Source: Methanobrevibacter wolinii SH (GTDB lineage Archaea > Methanobacteriota > Methanobacteria > Methanobacteriales > Methanobacteriaceae). From it: a stretch of 64,000 nt of DNA. This document shows positions 50,607 through 59,209 of the stretch, piece after piece; the first letter of the stretch is position 1, and each line of letters starts with the position of its first letter. Made by a program: the position numbers and the translations under genes. The notes beneath the pieces were generated by a model. That model saw only the letters and a list, made by a program, of their open reading frames with translations. It did no database searches and was not told where the DNA came from. Location of the stretch: the NCBI RefSeq assembly GCF_000621965.1, contig NZ_KK211375.1, forward strand, positions 264,522 to 328,521, given 5' to 3'.

Positions 50607-51992
50607 ATGAAAAGATATACAAAAATGGAATATGATAGTCCAAATGAAATGCTTTTTGGTCATGCAAAATATCCAGTTAAAGGAAAAAGAGGCATTGAGT
50701 TTGGTGCAGGGCATGTTGTACCTATTATTAAAGTTGCACCTGGTGAAGGAACTGAAGCTAGTAAAGAAAGTATGGTTTCAGAATGTTCTAATATTGCAAG
50801 AAGTGCAGCTGCTAGAGCTGTTAATGTTGGATTACCTTCATTTATGATTGAACAAGAACATATCTCTCAACAAACAAATAATCCTGATTGGACTGGTGCT
50901 TGTACTGCTGCTCAAGCAGAAGTTTTAGAAAAATATCAAGATGAATATGGAATTAAAATTGCACTCCAAGCTACTCCAGCAGATATTCGTGATGAAGAAA
51001 AAGGTTCTGGATTTAGAACTTCTAATCAATATCAAAATGTAATTGAATCCATTGAACAAAGTGCTGAAAATGGTGCAGATGTTATTGGTATTGAAACTAC
51101 TGGTGGAAAATCTGTATCTGATTATGGTATTTCTAGGGGAGATATTAAAGCTATTATCTTTGGTATTGGTGTTCTTGGAAGTATTGATATGGAATATATG
51201 TGGACTGAAATTAGTTCAATATGTAAGAAACATGATGTAATCTGTGGTGGTGATACTAATTGTTCTCAATCAAATACTGCAATGTTTTTAGCTGGTGGAT
51301 TAACTGATAAAGATTGTTCACATACATTTGCTGCAATTACTAGGGCAGTCGGTGCAGCAAATAGTTTAGTAGCAGTTGAAGCAGGAGCAACTGGACCTCT
51401 TAAAGATTGTGGTTATGAAAACCCTATTGTTAAAGCTATTTCTGGTGTTCCAATATCTACTGAGGGTAAAAATGCAGTTTGTGCTCATTCTGATTTAATG
51501 GGTAATTTAATTGCAGGAGTAACTGATGCATGGAGTAATGAGTCTGTATACCATAGAGAAGAAATGGGTGGAACTACACCACAAGTATGGTTACAAGCTA
51601 CAGGTTATGAAGCAGCATTAATGAATACAGCTATTGAAGCTGGTGAAGCTGAAACTTTAAGAGATTTATATACTCTCTCTGATAAATATAGGGATCCTCA
51701 AGCATTAGTACTTGCTTATGATAATGCATATCGTATAGGTCAAGCAATTGTAGAGTATGGTGATGATCCATATAAACGTAGTATAGCTGCAGCATTAGAA
51801 GCTGGAAAAATTATTAATGAAGCTGTTGATTCTAAAAAAATGTATTTAACTAGATTTGAAAGAGATACATTAGATAGTGCTATAAAAACATTAGAAAAAT
51901 TACCTGATGACTCAGATAAATTTATTAAACAATGTATTAGGAGATATAAAAGAAAAGTACCAGATTTCGATCCTAAAAATTATGAATTATAA
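50607..51992 (+). CDS. mtaB: methanol:corrinoid methyltransferase (MtaB)
   Basis: MtaB activates methanol at a zinc ion and methylates the corrinoid of MtaC. The start is ATG 50607 (461 aa); the TTG at 50592 overlaps the ribosome binding site GGGGAG. The zinc ligands known from Methanosarcina barkeri MtaB (E164, C220, C269) correspond to E163 (GIETTGG), C219 (TNCSQS) and C268 (KDCGYEN), all shifted by one. Its length is also normal. mtaC follows after 48 bp, forming an mtaBC unit. This is the main energy substrate entry point for a methanol-reducing methanogen. Confidence 0.96.
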   Translation: MKRYTKMEYDSPNEMLFGHAKYPVKGKRGIEFGAGHVVPIIKVAPGEGTEASKESMVSECSNIARSAAARAVNVGLPSFMIEQEHISQQTNNPDWTGACTAAQAEVLEKYQDEYGIKIALQATPADIRDEEKGSGFRTSNQYQNVIESIEQSAENGADVIGIETTGGKSVSDYGISRGDIKAIIFGIGVLGSIDMEYMWTEISSICKKHDVICGGDTNCSQSNTAMFLAGGLTDKDCSHTFAAITRAVGAANSLVAVEAGATGPLKDCGYENPIVKAISGVPISTEGKNAVCAHSDLMGNLIAGVTDAWSNESVYHREEMGGTTPQVWLQATGYEAALMNTAIEAGEAETLRDLYTLSDKYRDPQALVLAYDNAYRIGQAIVEYGDDPYKRSIAAALEAGKIINEAVDSKKMYLTRFERDTLDSAIKTLEKLPDDSDKFIKQCIRRYKRKVPDFDPKNYEL

Positions 51993-52040
51993 TTTTTATG
52001 AAATTTAGCACTTTTTATAAATAATTAAGAAGGGGATAAT

Positions 52041-52865
52041 ATGGGTTATGAAGAATTAGAAAACAAAATTAATCAAAAAAATATTGCTATTAGGTATAAT
52101 GTAAAATTAGAAGGACCTGCTATTAAACCTGAAGAGCATCCTGAAGTAATTGAAATACTTCCTGATGAAGAACCATTTAAATCAATTGCTCTTGCAATTC
52201 TTTATGAGAAAAAAGACGAAACATTAGATTTAGTTACAAAAGCATTAGATGATAAAGTATCTCCATTGGATATTATTAATAATGGATTAATGGCAGGTAT
52301 AAATGCTGTAAGTGCACTTTATACTAAAGGTATTTATTTCTTACCAGATTTAATGTTATCTGGAGATGCTATGATGGAAGCAGTTAAAGAATGTGAAAAA
52401 GTTTTAGGTCATAAAAGTGAAACTAAAGGAACTGTTGTTTCATTTGTAGCTGAAGGTGATCCTCATGATATTGGTAAAAACTTAATTTTAATGTTTTTAA
52501 GAGCTGGAGGATATGAAGCTATTGATTTAGGTAGGGATGTACCTGCAAGTAAGGTTGTTGAAGCTGTTAAAAAATATAATCCTATTTTCATGACTGGAAC
52601 TGCTCTCATGACAACAACTATGACTGCATTCCCTAAAGTTGTTGATGCATTAAAAGCAGAAGGTCTTGAAGTTCCTGCAATTGGTTGTGGTGGAGGAGCT
52701 GTAAGGAAAGATTATGTTGAATCTATGGATATGACTGTTTATGGTGTTGAAGCATATCATACTCCAAAACTTGCTGATGCAATTCTTAAAGATAAAGAAG
52801 ATTGGAAAGATTTAAGGAAAAACTACTCTGAAGTTGTTGGTGAATTTGTACCAGAGTATGCATAA
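52041..52865 (+). CDS. mtaC: methanol-specific corrinoid protein (MtaC)
   Basis: The 274-aa protein carries the methyl group on a cobamide between MtaB and MtaA. The N-terminal helical cap domain is followed by the Rossmann-like B12-binding domain with the signature D140-P-H142-D-I-G145. H142 is the lower axial ligand of cobalt. The later GTALMTTTMTAFPKVVDAL and GCGGGAV segments are also conserved. The ribosome binding site AAGGGG precedes ATG 52041. It is co-transcribed with mtaB. A 10-bp hairpin (52925-52961) follows its stop. Confidence 0.96.
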   Translation: MGYEELENKINQKNIAIRYNVKLEGPAIKPEEHPEVIEILPDEEPFKSIALAILYEKKDETLDLVTKALDDKVSPLDIINNGLMAGINAVSALYTKGIYFLPDLMLSGDAMMEAVKECEKVLGHKSETKGTVVSFVAEGDPHDIGKNLILMFLRAGGYEAIDLGRDVPASKVVEAVKKYNPIFMTGTALMTTTMTAFPKVVDALKAEGLEVPAIGCGGGAVRKDYVESMDMTVYGVEAYHTPKLADAILKDKEDWKDLRKNYSEVVGEFVPEYA

Positions 52866-52924
52866 TTTTATTTTATATGTCTTTTAATTAATTTTAGAGA
52901 TATTTATTAAATAAAATTAATATT

Positions 52925-52961
52925 TAAGAGTATATTAAATTATAAATTTTTTATACTCTTA
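52925..52961 (+). terminator. hairpin after mtaBC
   Basis: Ten-base arms TAAGAGTATA (52925-52934) and TATACTCTTA (52952-52961) with a 17-nt loop, 60 bp after the mtaC stop. Confidence 0.5.
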
Positions 52962-53398
52962 TTTAAACACTATTTCTATTTAGATTAAATTTTAATTTAT
53001 TAATTATTCTTATTTTAAAATAATTATTTGTATTTTTTATTATTGGCTATTTTTTACTTTTTAATATATTTTTTTTAAAATTTTAATTTTCTATAGAATA
53101 TTTTTTAATAGATAATGATTATATTTTAATAAAATATTAAAGAATTCATTTTTTTATTAAATTTAACTATATTGTTGATTAATTTAATTTATTTAAAACT
53201 AGCTATTTTAAATAAGTTAATATATTTCAAAATTAATAGTTTAATTAAATATTGAATTTTTTTTAAAGATTTTTTTTTTAAAATTTAATTAAAACACAAA
53301 TTCAAATTAAAGAAAATTTTTAGATGATTTCAAGATATTTAGAAATGATTACTAAAAAAAGTTTATATAATTAAAATTATGGTTATTGGAGTAATATT
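52962..53398 (+). promoter_or_regulatory. AT-rich spacer with the promoter of the RamA-like gene
   Basis: No gene was seen. TTTATATAA at 53362-53370 is a good TATA box only ~30 bp before the ATG at 53399. Transcription would start next to the ribosome binding site GGAG (53388-53391), giving a very short leader. Confidence 0.55.
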
Positions 53399-55015
53399 AT
53401 GGATGAAGAATATGCTATTGCTATTGATATAGGAACAAGTGGTATAAGGGCTCAAGCATTAGATTTAAATGAATCTAAAGTAGTATCTACCTCAATTACA
53501 TTAAGACATCCATTGCCTGGTGCAAATGTGGTTGATCATCTTCATTTTGCTTTAAATGTAGGTTCTGAAACTGCACATAATATTTTAATAGAATCTATAA
53601 ATAAAGTTATTAATAGTTTATGTGTTAAAAAGGATAATGTTAAGAGGGTTTCTGTTTGTGGAAATCCTATACAACTATCTCTTTTTGCTAATTTAGAAAT
53701 TAGGGACCTTGCATATTGGGGAGAAAATGCAATTAAAGATCAAAATATTGTACCTCCTTCTAGAAAATCTACAATTACTAATGCTGAAAAAATAGGACTT
53801 AATCTTAATTCCGATACTGAAGTTTATATTCCTCCTGCAATTAAACATGAAATTGGGGCTGATGCTTTAGCAATGCTTTATAAATCCGGAATTCTTGAAA
53901 AAGATGGAATATTTTTAATTACTGATTTTGGAACTAATGCTGAAATGGCACTTGTAATTGATGGTGAAATATTTACTTGTTCTGCTGCTGCAGGTCCTGC
54001 AATTGAAGGACAAATGATTAAGAAAGGAAGATTAGCTTCACCAAATACTATTTCTGATTTAGATTTAGTTGATAATGGGTGGATGATAAAAGTTTTAGAT
54101 GATGAACTTATTACTGTTGATGGAGATGTAATTAATCCTGAAAATGGTAAAATAATTAATAAATCTAAGAATAATGTAGAAGCTAAAGGTATTACAGGTA
54201 CTGGAGTTATTGCTGCATTTAGTTTAGGTCTTAGAGATAAAATTATTGAAGATGGTAAAATAAAATATTCTGATAAAATTTATCTTCAAGATGATGTTTA
54301 CTTATCTTCTGAAGATATTGTAAATATTGGAAAAGCTTTAGGTGCATTTCGGGCAGCACATTTAACTTTAGCAGAAACTGCTGGAATAGATCTTGATGAA
54401 ATTGATGCTTGTTATATGGCAGGAGCATCTGGATTTTATGTTGACCCATTAAAATCATTAGATGTTGGTCAAATTCCTCCTTCTTCAAAAGAAATTTATC
54501 AAATAGGAAATACTTCTTTAGCAATGGCAAAGGATATCTGTTTTAATCCTGATTTATTAAACACTTTACAAGAAATTGCAGATGGAATGGAAAGTAATCA
54601 TATAATGCTTGCAACTTGTGAAACTTTTGAAAAAATTTATTCATTAGAACTTGCTGTTTATGAGCAAGGAATGCCTTTATGGATGTATAATCAATGGTTA
54701 GATAAATATGGTTATCAACAATTACCACAAAAAGAAGAAAATCCAAATATTCATAAAATATTTGAAAGAGATATACCTGAACTTGGTGAAGAAGGATTAA
54801 ACACTGTTGAAATAGGTTCATTTTTAAAAGCAGAATTTGATGGATGTATACAATGTGGTACTTGTGTTGATAATTGTCCTGAAAGTGCAATTAAGATTGA
54901 AGATAAAGCAATAATCTTAAGAACTGATTTTTGTGCAGGTTTAGGATGTCAAAAATGTGTTCTTTCATGTCCTTTAAAAGTTTATGATTATAGTAAATTC
55001 CTTAATTATTATTAA
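53399..55015 (+). CDS. ramA: ATP-dependent corrinoid reductive activase (RamA/MAP type)
   Basis: The 538-aa protein reactivates MtaC by reducing Co(II) to Co(I) with ATP. The N-terminal part has the ASKHA-like AIAIDIGTSGIRAQALDL and the DUF4445-type core (FLITDFGTNAEMALV, AAAGPAIEGQMIKKG, AGASGFYVDP). The C-terminal ferredoxin-like domain holds two 4Fe-4S clusters: C483, C486, C489 and C493, then C512, C517, C520 and C524. This matches Methanosarcina RamA (methylamines) and the methanol activation protein. Its place between mtaBC and mtaA points to methanol. The symbol is by similarity only. Confidence 0.88.
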   Translation: MDEEYAIAIDIGTSGIRAQALDLNESKVVSTSITLRHPLPGANVVDHLHFALNVGSETAHNILIESINKVINSLCVKKDNVKRVSVCGNPIQLSLFANLEIRDLAYWGENAIKDQNIVPPSRKSTITNAEKIGLNLNSDTEVYIPPAIKHEIGADALAMLYKSGILEKDGIFLITDFGTNAEMALVIDGEIFTCSAAAGPAIEGQMIKKGRLASPNTISDLDLVDNGWMIKVLDDELITVDGDVINPENGKIINKSKNNVEAKGITGTGVIAAFSLGLRDKIIEDGKIKYSDKIYLQDDVYLSSEDIVNIGKALGAFRAAHLTLAETAGIDLDEIDACYMAGASGFYVDPLKSLDVGQIPPSSKEIYQIGNTSLAMAKDICFNPDLLNTLQEIADGMESNHIMLATCETFEKIYSLELAVYEQGMPLWMYNQWLDKYGYQQLPQKEENPNIHKIFERDIPELGEEGLNTVEIGSFLKAEFDGCIQCGTCVDNCPESAIKIEDKAIILRTDFCAGLGCQKCVLSCPLKVYDYSKFLNYY

Positions 55016-55394
55016 TCAAAATTTTTAAAAATTTATTTTATTTAAAGTGTTTGTAAAATTTATTGTTTTTAAACTAATTAAAAAATAGATTTTTTATTAA
55101 ATCTTATAATTTCAAAGTATTTTACAAGTTTAAAAACTTAAGAAAAAAATTTTATATACTTTTATTTTCATAAGATTTAACTAAAGTTTACTTAAACTTA
55201 TTATTCAATGAATTTTAATTATATTTAATTAAAAAATAATTTTAATTTATTAAAATATATTATTAGTTATTCATTTTTTATTTTAATATTTTAATTTGGA
55301 TAATTTTAATATTAAATAAATAATTTGTTTTATAATTATATTGAATATATCTGTAATATTTATAATTACTTTATATTTTATTAGTGGTGATTAA
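55016..55394. other. AT-rich spacer before mtaA
   Basis: No gene. A 9-bp inverted repeat (TTGTAAAAT at 55051-55059 and ATTTTACAA at 55119-55127) has a long 59-nt loop and is probably chance or a weak terminator. TATA-like DNA is abundant at 55320-55375. GGTGAT at 55386-55391 is the ribosome binding site of mtaA. Confidence 0.45.
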
Positions 55395-56444
55395 ATGAAT
55401 TTAAAAGAAAACCTTGATCTTGCACTAAGTGGTGAAGAAGTAGATATAAAACCAGTTATTAGTGTAACTCAAATAGGACTTACTGAAGCAATGGAAAAAG
55501 TTGGAGCTTCATGGCCTGAAGCACATAAAGATCCTGAGTTAATGGTAAAATTAGCAAGTGCACCATATAAATTTGCAGGATTAGAATGTATTAGGGTTCC
55601 TTTTGGTTTAACTGTTGAAGCAGAAGCTATGGGGGCTACAATTGATTTAGGTACTCCAACAAAAACACCTGAAGTTAAATCTTCTCCTTTTGAAACTGCA
55701 GATGATATTGAAATACCAGATGATTTCTTAGATACTGGCCGTATTCCTTCTGTTTTAGAAGCAATTGATATTGCAAAAGAAGAATATCCGGATGTTCCAA
55801 TAATTGTAGGAACTACTGGTCCATTTACATTAACTGGTCATTTACTTGGTATTGAAAATTTAGTAAGATTAATAAAAACAGAACCTAGTGATGTTGAAGA
55901 TGCTATAGAAAATTGTTTAGATGCATGTATGGATTATGCTGAAGCAATTATGGAACATGAACCTGATGTAATTTGTATTGCAGAACCTACTGCTTCTCCA
56001 GAACTTATTGATCCTTTACAATTTAAATCTATGATTAAACCATCATTAGAAGATTATGCTAATTTTATTGAGGATTCTAAATCAGTTTTACATATTTGTG
56101 GTAATAGTCAAGATATTGTTGCAGATATGGCAACTATTGGCTTTGATGGAATAAGTATTGAAGAAGCTGTTAACATTAAACAAGCAAGAGAAGACATTGC
56201 AAAAGTTGGTCAAAATAATAATGGTTCTTGTGCAATAGAAGGTAATGGTAGTTCTGTTATTGTTGGTAATATTTCTACTTCAGAAACATTATTTACTGGT
56301 TCTGTTGATGATGTTAAAAATGATGTTAAACAAGCATTAGATGATGGTGTTGATGTTCTTGCACCAAGTTGTGGTTTAGCACCTGCTTCTCCTATTGAAA
56401 ATATTAAAGCAATGGTTGAAGCAAGAAATGAATATTATAATTAA
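55395..56444 (+). CDS. mtaA: methylcobamide:coenzyme M methyltransferase (MtaA)
   Basis: The 349-aa protein of the uroporphyrinogen-decarboxylase superfamily transfers the methyl group from MtaC to coenzyme M. The zinc site HxC is at H233/C235 (LHICGNS), and a third likely ligand is C326 (PSCGLAP). The family motif PFTLTGHLLGIENL is present. Residues ~273-287 (QNNNGSCAIEGNGSS) form a short Asn/Gly-rich insertion just before the VIVGNIS strand that I do not expect in MtaA or MtbA. The ribosome binding site GGTGAT is 3 nt from the ATG. MtbA (methylamine type) is the alternative, but the context favours MtaA. Confidence 0.88.
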   Translation: MNLKENLDLALSGEEVDIKPVISVTQIGLTEAMEKVGASWPEAHKDPELMVKLASAPYKFAGLECIRVPFGLTVEAEAMGATIDLGTPTKTPEVKSSPFETADDIEIPDDFLDTGRIPSVLEAIDIAKEEYPDVPIIVGTTGPFTLTGHLLGIENLVRLIKTEPSDVEDAIENCLDACMDYAEAIMEHEPDVICIAEPTASPELIDPLQFKSMIKPSLEDYANFIEDSKSVLHICGNSQDIVADMATIGFDGISIEEAVNIKQAREDIAKVGQNNNGSCAIEGNGSSVIVGNISTSETLFTGSVDDVKNDVKQALDDGVDVLAPSCGLAPASPIENIKAMVEARNEYYN

Positions 56445-56950
56445 AATTAGTATTTATTTTTTTTGTTTTTTTTTTTAAAATGAGTTATTTATCAATTTAT
56501 TTATTTTATTTTTTATTTTTTTTAAAGGAGTTATTTATTAACTTATTTATTTTATTTTTTATTTTTTTTAAAGGAGTTATTTATTAACTTATTTTTTTTA
56601 AAAAAGAGTTATTTATTTTTAGCTTATTTATTAAATTGGTATTAATTTATTTTTTGTTTCTAAAATTGTTTGTTTAATTTTTTTTTATTTATTTAAACTG
56701 ATATTTAATTTATCTTAAATTTAAGAAGTTTAAAACTGCTTTATATTTAAAATTATTTATTAAATTAAGTTTCTGTTTTTTATTTTATTTTAAAAAAAGT
56801 TTTTTAATATAATGTTTTGTTTAAAAGATATTTTTTTTGAAGTTCTAATTTTAAAATCAATATTTTTTAATTAAATATTATTTATTTTATATTTAAAATA
56901 TTCAAGAAAAGTAAATATAAAATAATTAAGTTTCATACTATTTTTAATAT
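56445..56950. repeat. T-rich spacer with a 46-bp tandem repeat after mtaA
   Basis: GAGTTATTTAT starts units at 56482, 56528, 56574 and 56606. The first two are a full 46 bp with TTATTTATTTTATTTTTTAT in the middle, the third is shortened to 32 bp, and the fourth is degenerate. Long T-tracts throughout could terminate mtaA transcription. No gene. Confidence 0.75.
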
Positions 56951-57002
56951 ATTTTATAAAATAAATATTTTTTAAAATAGGTTTCATACTATTTTTAATA
57001 TA
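56930..57002. repeat. 22-bp direct repeat at the 3' end of the hypothetical gene
   Basis: GTTTCATACTATTTTTAATA then TA occurs at 56930-56951 and 56981-57002 (period 51), just outside the stop of the minus-strand gene at 57008. Confidence 0.75.
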
Positions 57003-57007
57003 ATTAT

Positions 57008-57586
57008 TTACTTATCTAAGGATATTGAAACTAGTATACTTGCAATATTTCCATCTTTTGGATTATAACCATATTTTTCTTTAAGGTATTCATCACTATG
57101 TGTTGATGGAGAAGAAGATACTACATTTGAAATACCATCAATATTTTCAAGTTCTGGAAATGCTACAGGAGGTAATATGAATGATTTTTCATTAATATAC
57201 CTATTATTATGTTGATTTTTATCTCTAAATATTACAAAATCTTCACTTAATAAGAAAGCATTATCATCATTTCTATATCTTTCTCTTTCTTCTTCATTAA
57301 ATATTTCATGACCTATAATTTCTCCATCTTGTCCTGCTAAAATTATAGTAGGTGATGGTGGAAGTCTGAAGTATCCTTTTTTAAAAACAACAAAGGTAAT
57401 ATCTTGCTTAAAACATTCTTTCATTCCTTCATTAACAACAGGTATAATATTTATATCAATGTTTGATTCAATATCAATTAAATCTAATATTTCTTTATTT
57501 GAGAGCTTTTCAACTTTTATTGTACCTTTCATATTAGAAATAATTTTTTTTGCTTTTTCTATTATTGTCTTATTTTCATTCATCAT
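57008..57586 (-). CDS. conserved-looking hypothetical protein
   Basis: The 192-aa soluble protein has no signal peptide or membrane helix. The first ~45 residues are a Lys/Glu-rich helical segment (KTIIEKAKKIISNMKGTIKV). A mixed alpha/beta part follows (FVVFKKGYFRLPPSPTIILA, GQDGEIIGHEIFNEEERERY) with a Pro-rich end (ILPPVAFPELENIDGISNVV). Two consecutive ATG codons mark the start and no strong ribosome binding site is present. I do not recognise the family. It converges on mtaA and diverges from carA (about 370 bp). Confidence 0.6.
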   Translation of the reverse strand: MMNENKTIIEKAKKIISNMKGTIKVEKLSNKEILDLIDIESNIDINIIPVVNEGMKECFKQDITFVVFKKGYFRLPPSPTIILAGQDGEIIGHEIFNEEERERYRNDDNAFLLSEDFVIFRDKNQHNNRYINEKSFILPPVAFPELENIDGISNVVSSSPSTHSDEYLKEKYGYNPKDGNIASILVSISLDK

Positions 57587-57955
57587 ATACTAATAATATT
57601 TTAATTTTTATATAATTTTTTATTAATCTTGTTTTTATTATGAGTTTAAGATTTTATTAATTAAATTTCTATATTTTTCTTTTTTATTTTGATTATTTTT
57701 AATTAATTTAGAATTATTTAATAGAATATTTTTTATATTTTTTAATTTTAATTATAGGAAATTTCATTTTATAATGTTTTTTAAATTAAAATTTTTTATT
57801 TTTTCTAAAATCTTTTTGAATTTATTTTTAAATTAATATTGTTTTTTATATTTTTTTTATAATAATATAGTTAAGTTAAAATAAGGATTTAAACATATAT
57901 TATTATAATATAATATTCACCTTATTTTTAGGTGATTTATAAATATGGTGATTTA
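57587..57955 (+). promoter_or_regulatory. carA promoter and leader with ribosome-binding-site hairpin
   Basis: Most of the spacer is featureless A/T. Near its end, TATA-like ACATATATTATTATAATAT (57893-57911) is followed by TCACCT (57917-57922) and AGGTGA (57930-57935), which can form a 6-bp hairpin hiding the first GGTGAT. A second GGTGAT (57947-57952) lies 3 nt before the carA ATG. In between is the minimal frame ATG GTG ATT TAA (57945-57956), whose stop overlaps the carA ATG. Confidence 0.45.
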
Positions 57956-59038
57956 ATGAAAAATGGGGCCAAATTAGCTTTAGAAGATGGAACTATTGTA
58001 AAAGGTGAATCATTTGGTTATGAAACAACTAATGTTGGTGAAGTAGTATTTACAACTGGTATGGTTGGTTATACTGAATCATTAACAGATCCTTCTTTTA
58101 ATGGACAAATTTTGATGTCTACTTACCCATTAGAAGGTAACTATGGAGTATCTGTAGACGATTATCAATCTGATAAAATTCAAGCTGAAGGATATGTTGT
58201 AAGAGAAGTTTGTAATAAACCTTCAAGATATACTTCTCAAAAAACCTTAAATGATTTTTTAGAAGAGTTTGAAATTCCAGGTATCAGTGGAATAGATACT
58301 AGATATTTAACTTTGAAAATTAGAAGATATGGATCTATGAAAGGTGCAATTACTACTGAAGATATTAGTGATGAAGAACTTTTAGATTTAGCTAAAAGTC
58401 AGAAAAGTATTACTGATTTAGATCTTGTACCTGAAGTATCTACTAAAGAAGTAAAAATTTATGGGGAAGATTATAAGGATAAAGTAGCACTTATTGATTG
58501 TGGTGTTAAAAATAATATCATTAATAGTTTTCTTAATATTGGTGTTGGTGTTGTTCGTGTACCTTATAATTTGAATTATAAAGAAATTTTAGATTATGAT
58601 GTTGATGGTTTAATGGTTTCATGTGGACCTGGTAATCCTGATAGATTAGAAGAAACTGTTAGTAATATTCAAAAATTATCTAATAGACTTCCTGTTTTTG
58701 GTATTTGTATGGGTCAACAATTAATTGCTAAATCTTTTGGTGCTAAAATTTTTAAAATGAAATTTGGTCATAGGGGAGTTAATCAACCTGTAAAAGATCT
58801 TAATACAGGTAAAGTTTACATTACAAGTCAAAATCATGGATTTTCTGTTGATGCAGATTCTTTAAAAGATAGTGATTTGAAACTTACTCAAATAAATTTA
58901 AATGATGGAACTCCTGAAGGATTTACTCATAAGGAGTTACCACTTAAATCTATTCAATATCACCCAGAAGCGGCACCTGGCCCAAATGATACTAAATCAT
59001 TATTTGAAGAATTTAAAGAAACTATTGAAAATTATTAA
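57956..59038 (+). CDS. carA: carbamoyl-phosphate synthase small (glutaminase) subunit
   Basis: The 360-aa protein supplies ammonia from glutamine to CarB for arginine and pyrimidine synthesis. The start is ATG 57956 ([20 protein letters not shown]); a GTG 24 bases earlier lies within the leader. The CarA-specific N-terminal domain ([27 protein letters not shown]) is followed by the class I glutaminase with nucleophile C251 (FGICMGQQ), H336 and E338 (QYHPEA). GHRGVNQPV is the usual inter-domain motif. carB follows 171 bp downstream. Confidence 0.95.
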   Translation: MKNGAKLALEDGTIVKGESFGYETTNVGEVVFTTGMVGYTESLTDPSFNGQILMSTYPLEGNYGVSVDDYQSDKIQAEGYVVREVCNKPSRYTSQKTLNDFLEEFEIPGISGIDTRYLTLKIRRYGSMKGAITTEDISDEELLDLAKSQKSITDLDLVPEVSTKEVKIYGEDYKDKVALIDCGVKNNIINSFLNIGVGVVRVPYNLNYKEILDYDVDGLMVSCGPGNPDRLEETVSNIQKLSNRLPVFGICMGQQLIAKSFGAKIFKMKFGHRGVNQPVKDLNTGKVYITSQNHGFSVDADSLKDSDLKLTQINLNDGTPEGFTHKELPLKSIQYHPEAAPGPNDTKSLFEEFKETIENY

Positions 59039-59209
59039 TTTTATAAAATATTTTTAATTTGTTAATAAATTTAAATATAATCTAAATTTATTTAGAATTT
59101 TATTTATTTAATTTTAAATTTTTTTATTTATAAAAATTAAATTCTATATTTTTTATAGAATTTTAATATCATTATTACTTATTTGATTTTAGAGGAGAAG
59201 AAGGATAAA

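Noticed and set aside
54243..54890. Two antisense open frames inside the RamA-like gene
   Set aside because: They are Leu/Gln/His-rich shadows of a well-supported protein with intact iron-sulfur motifs on the plus strand.
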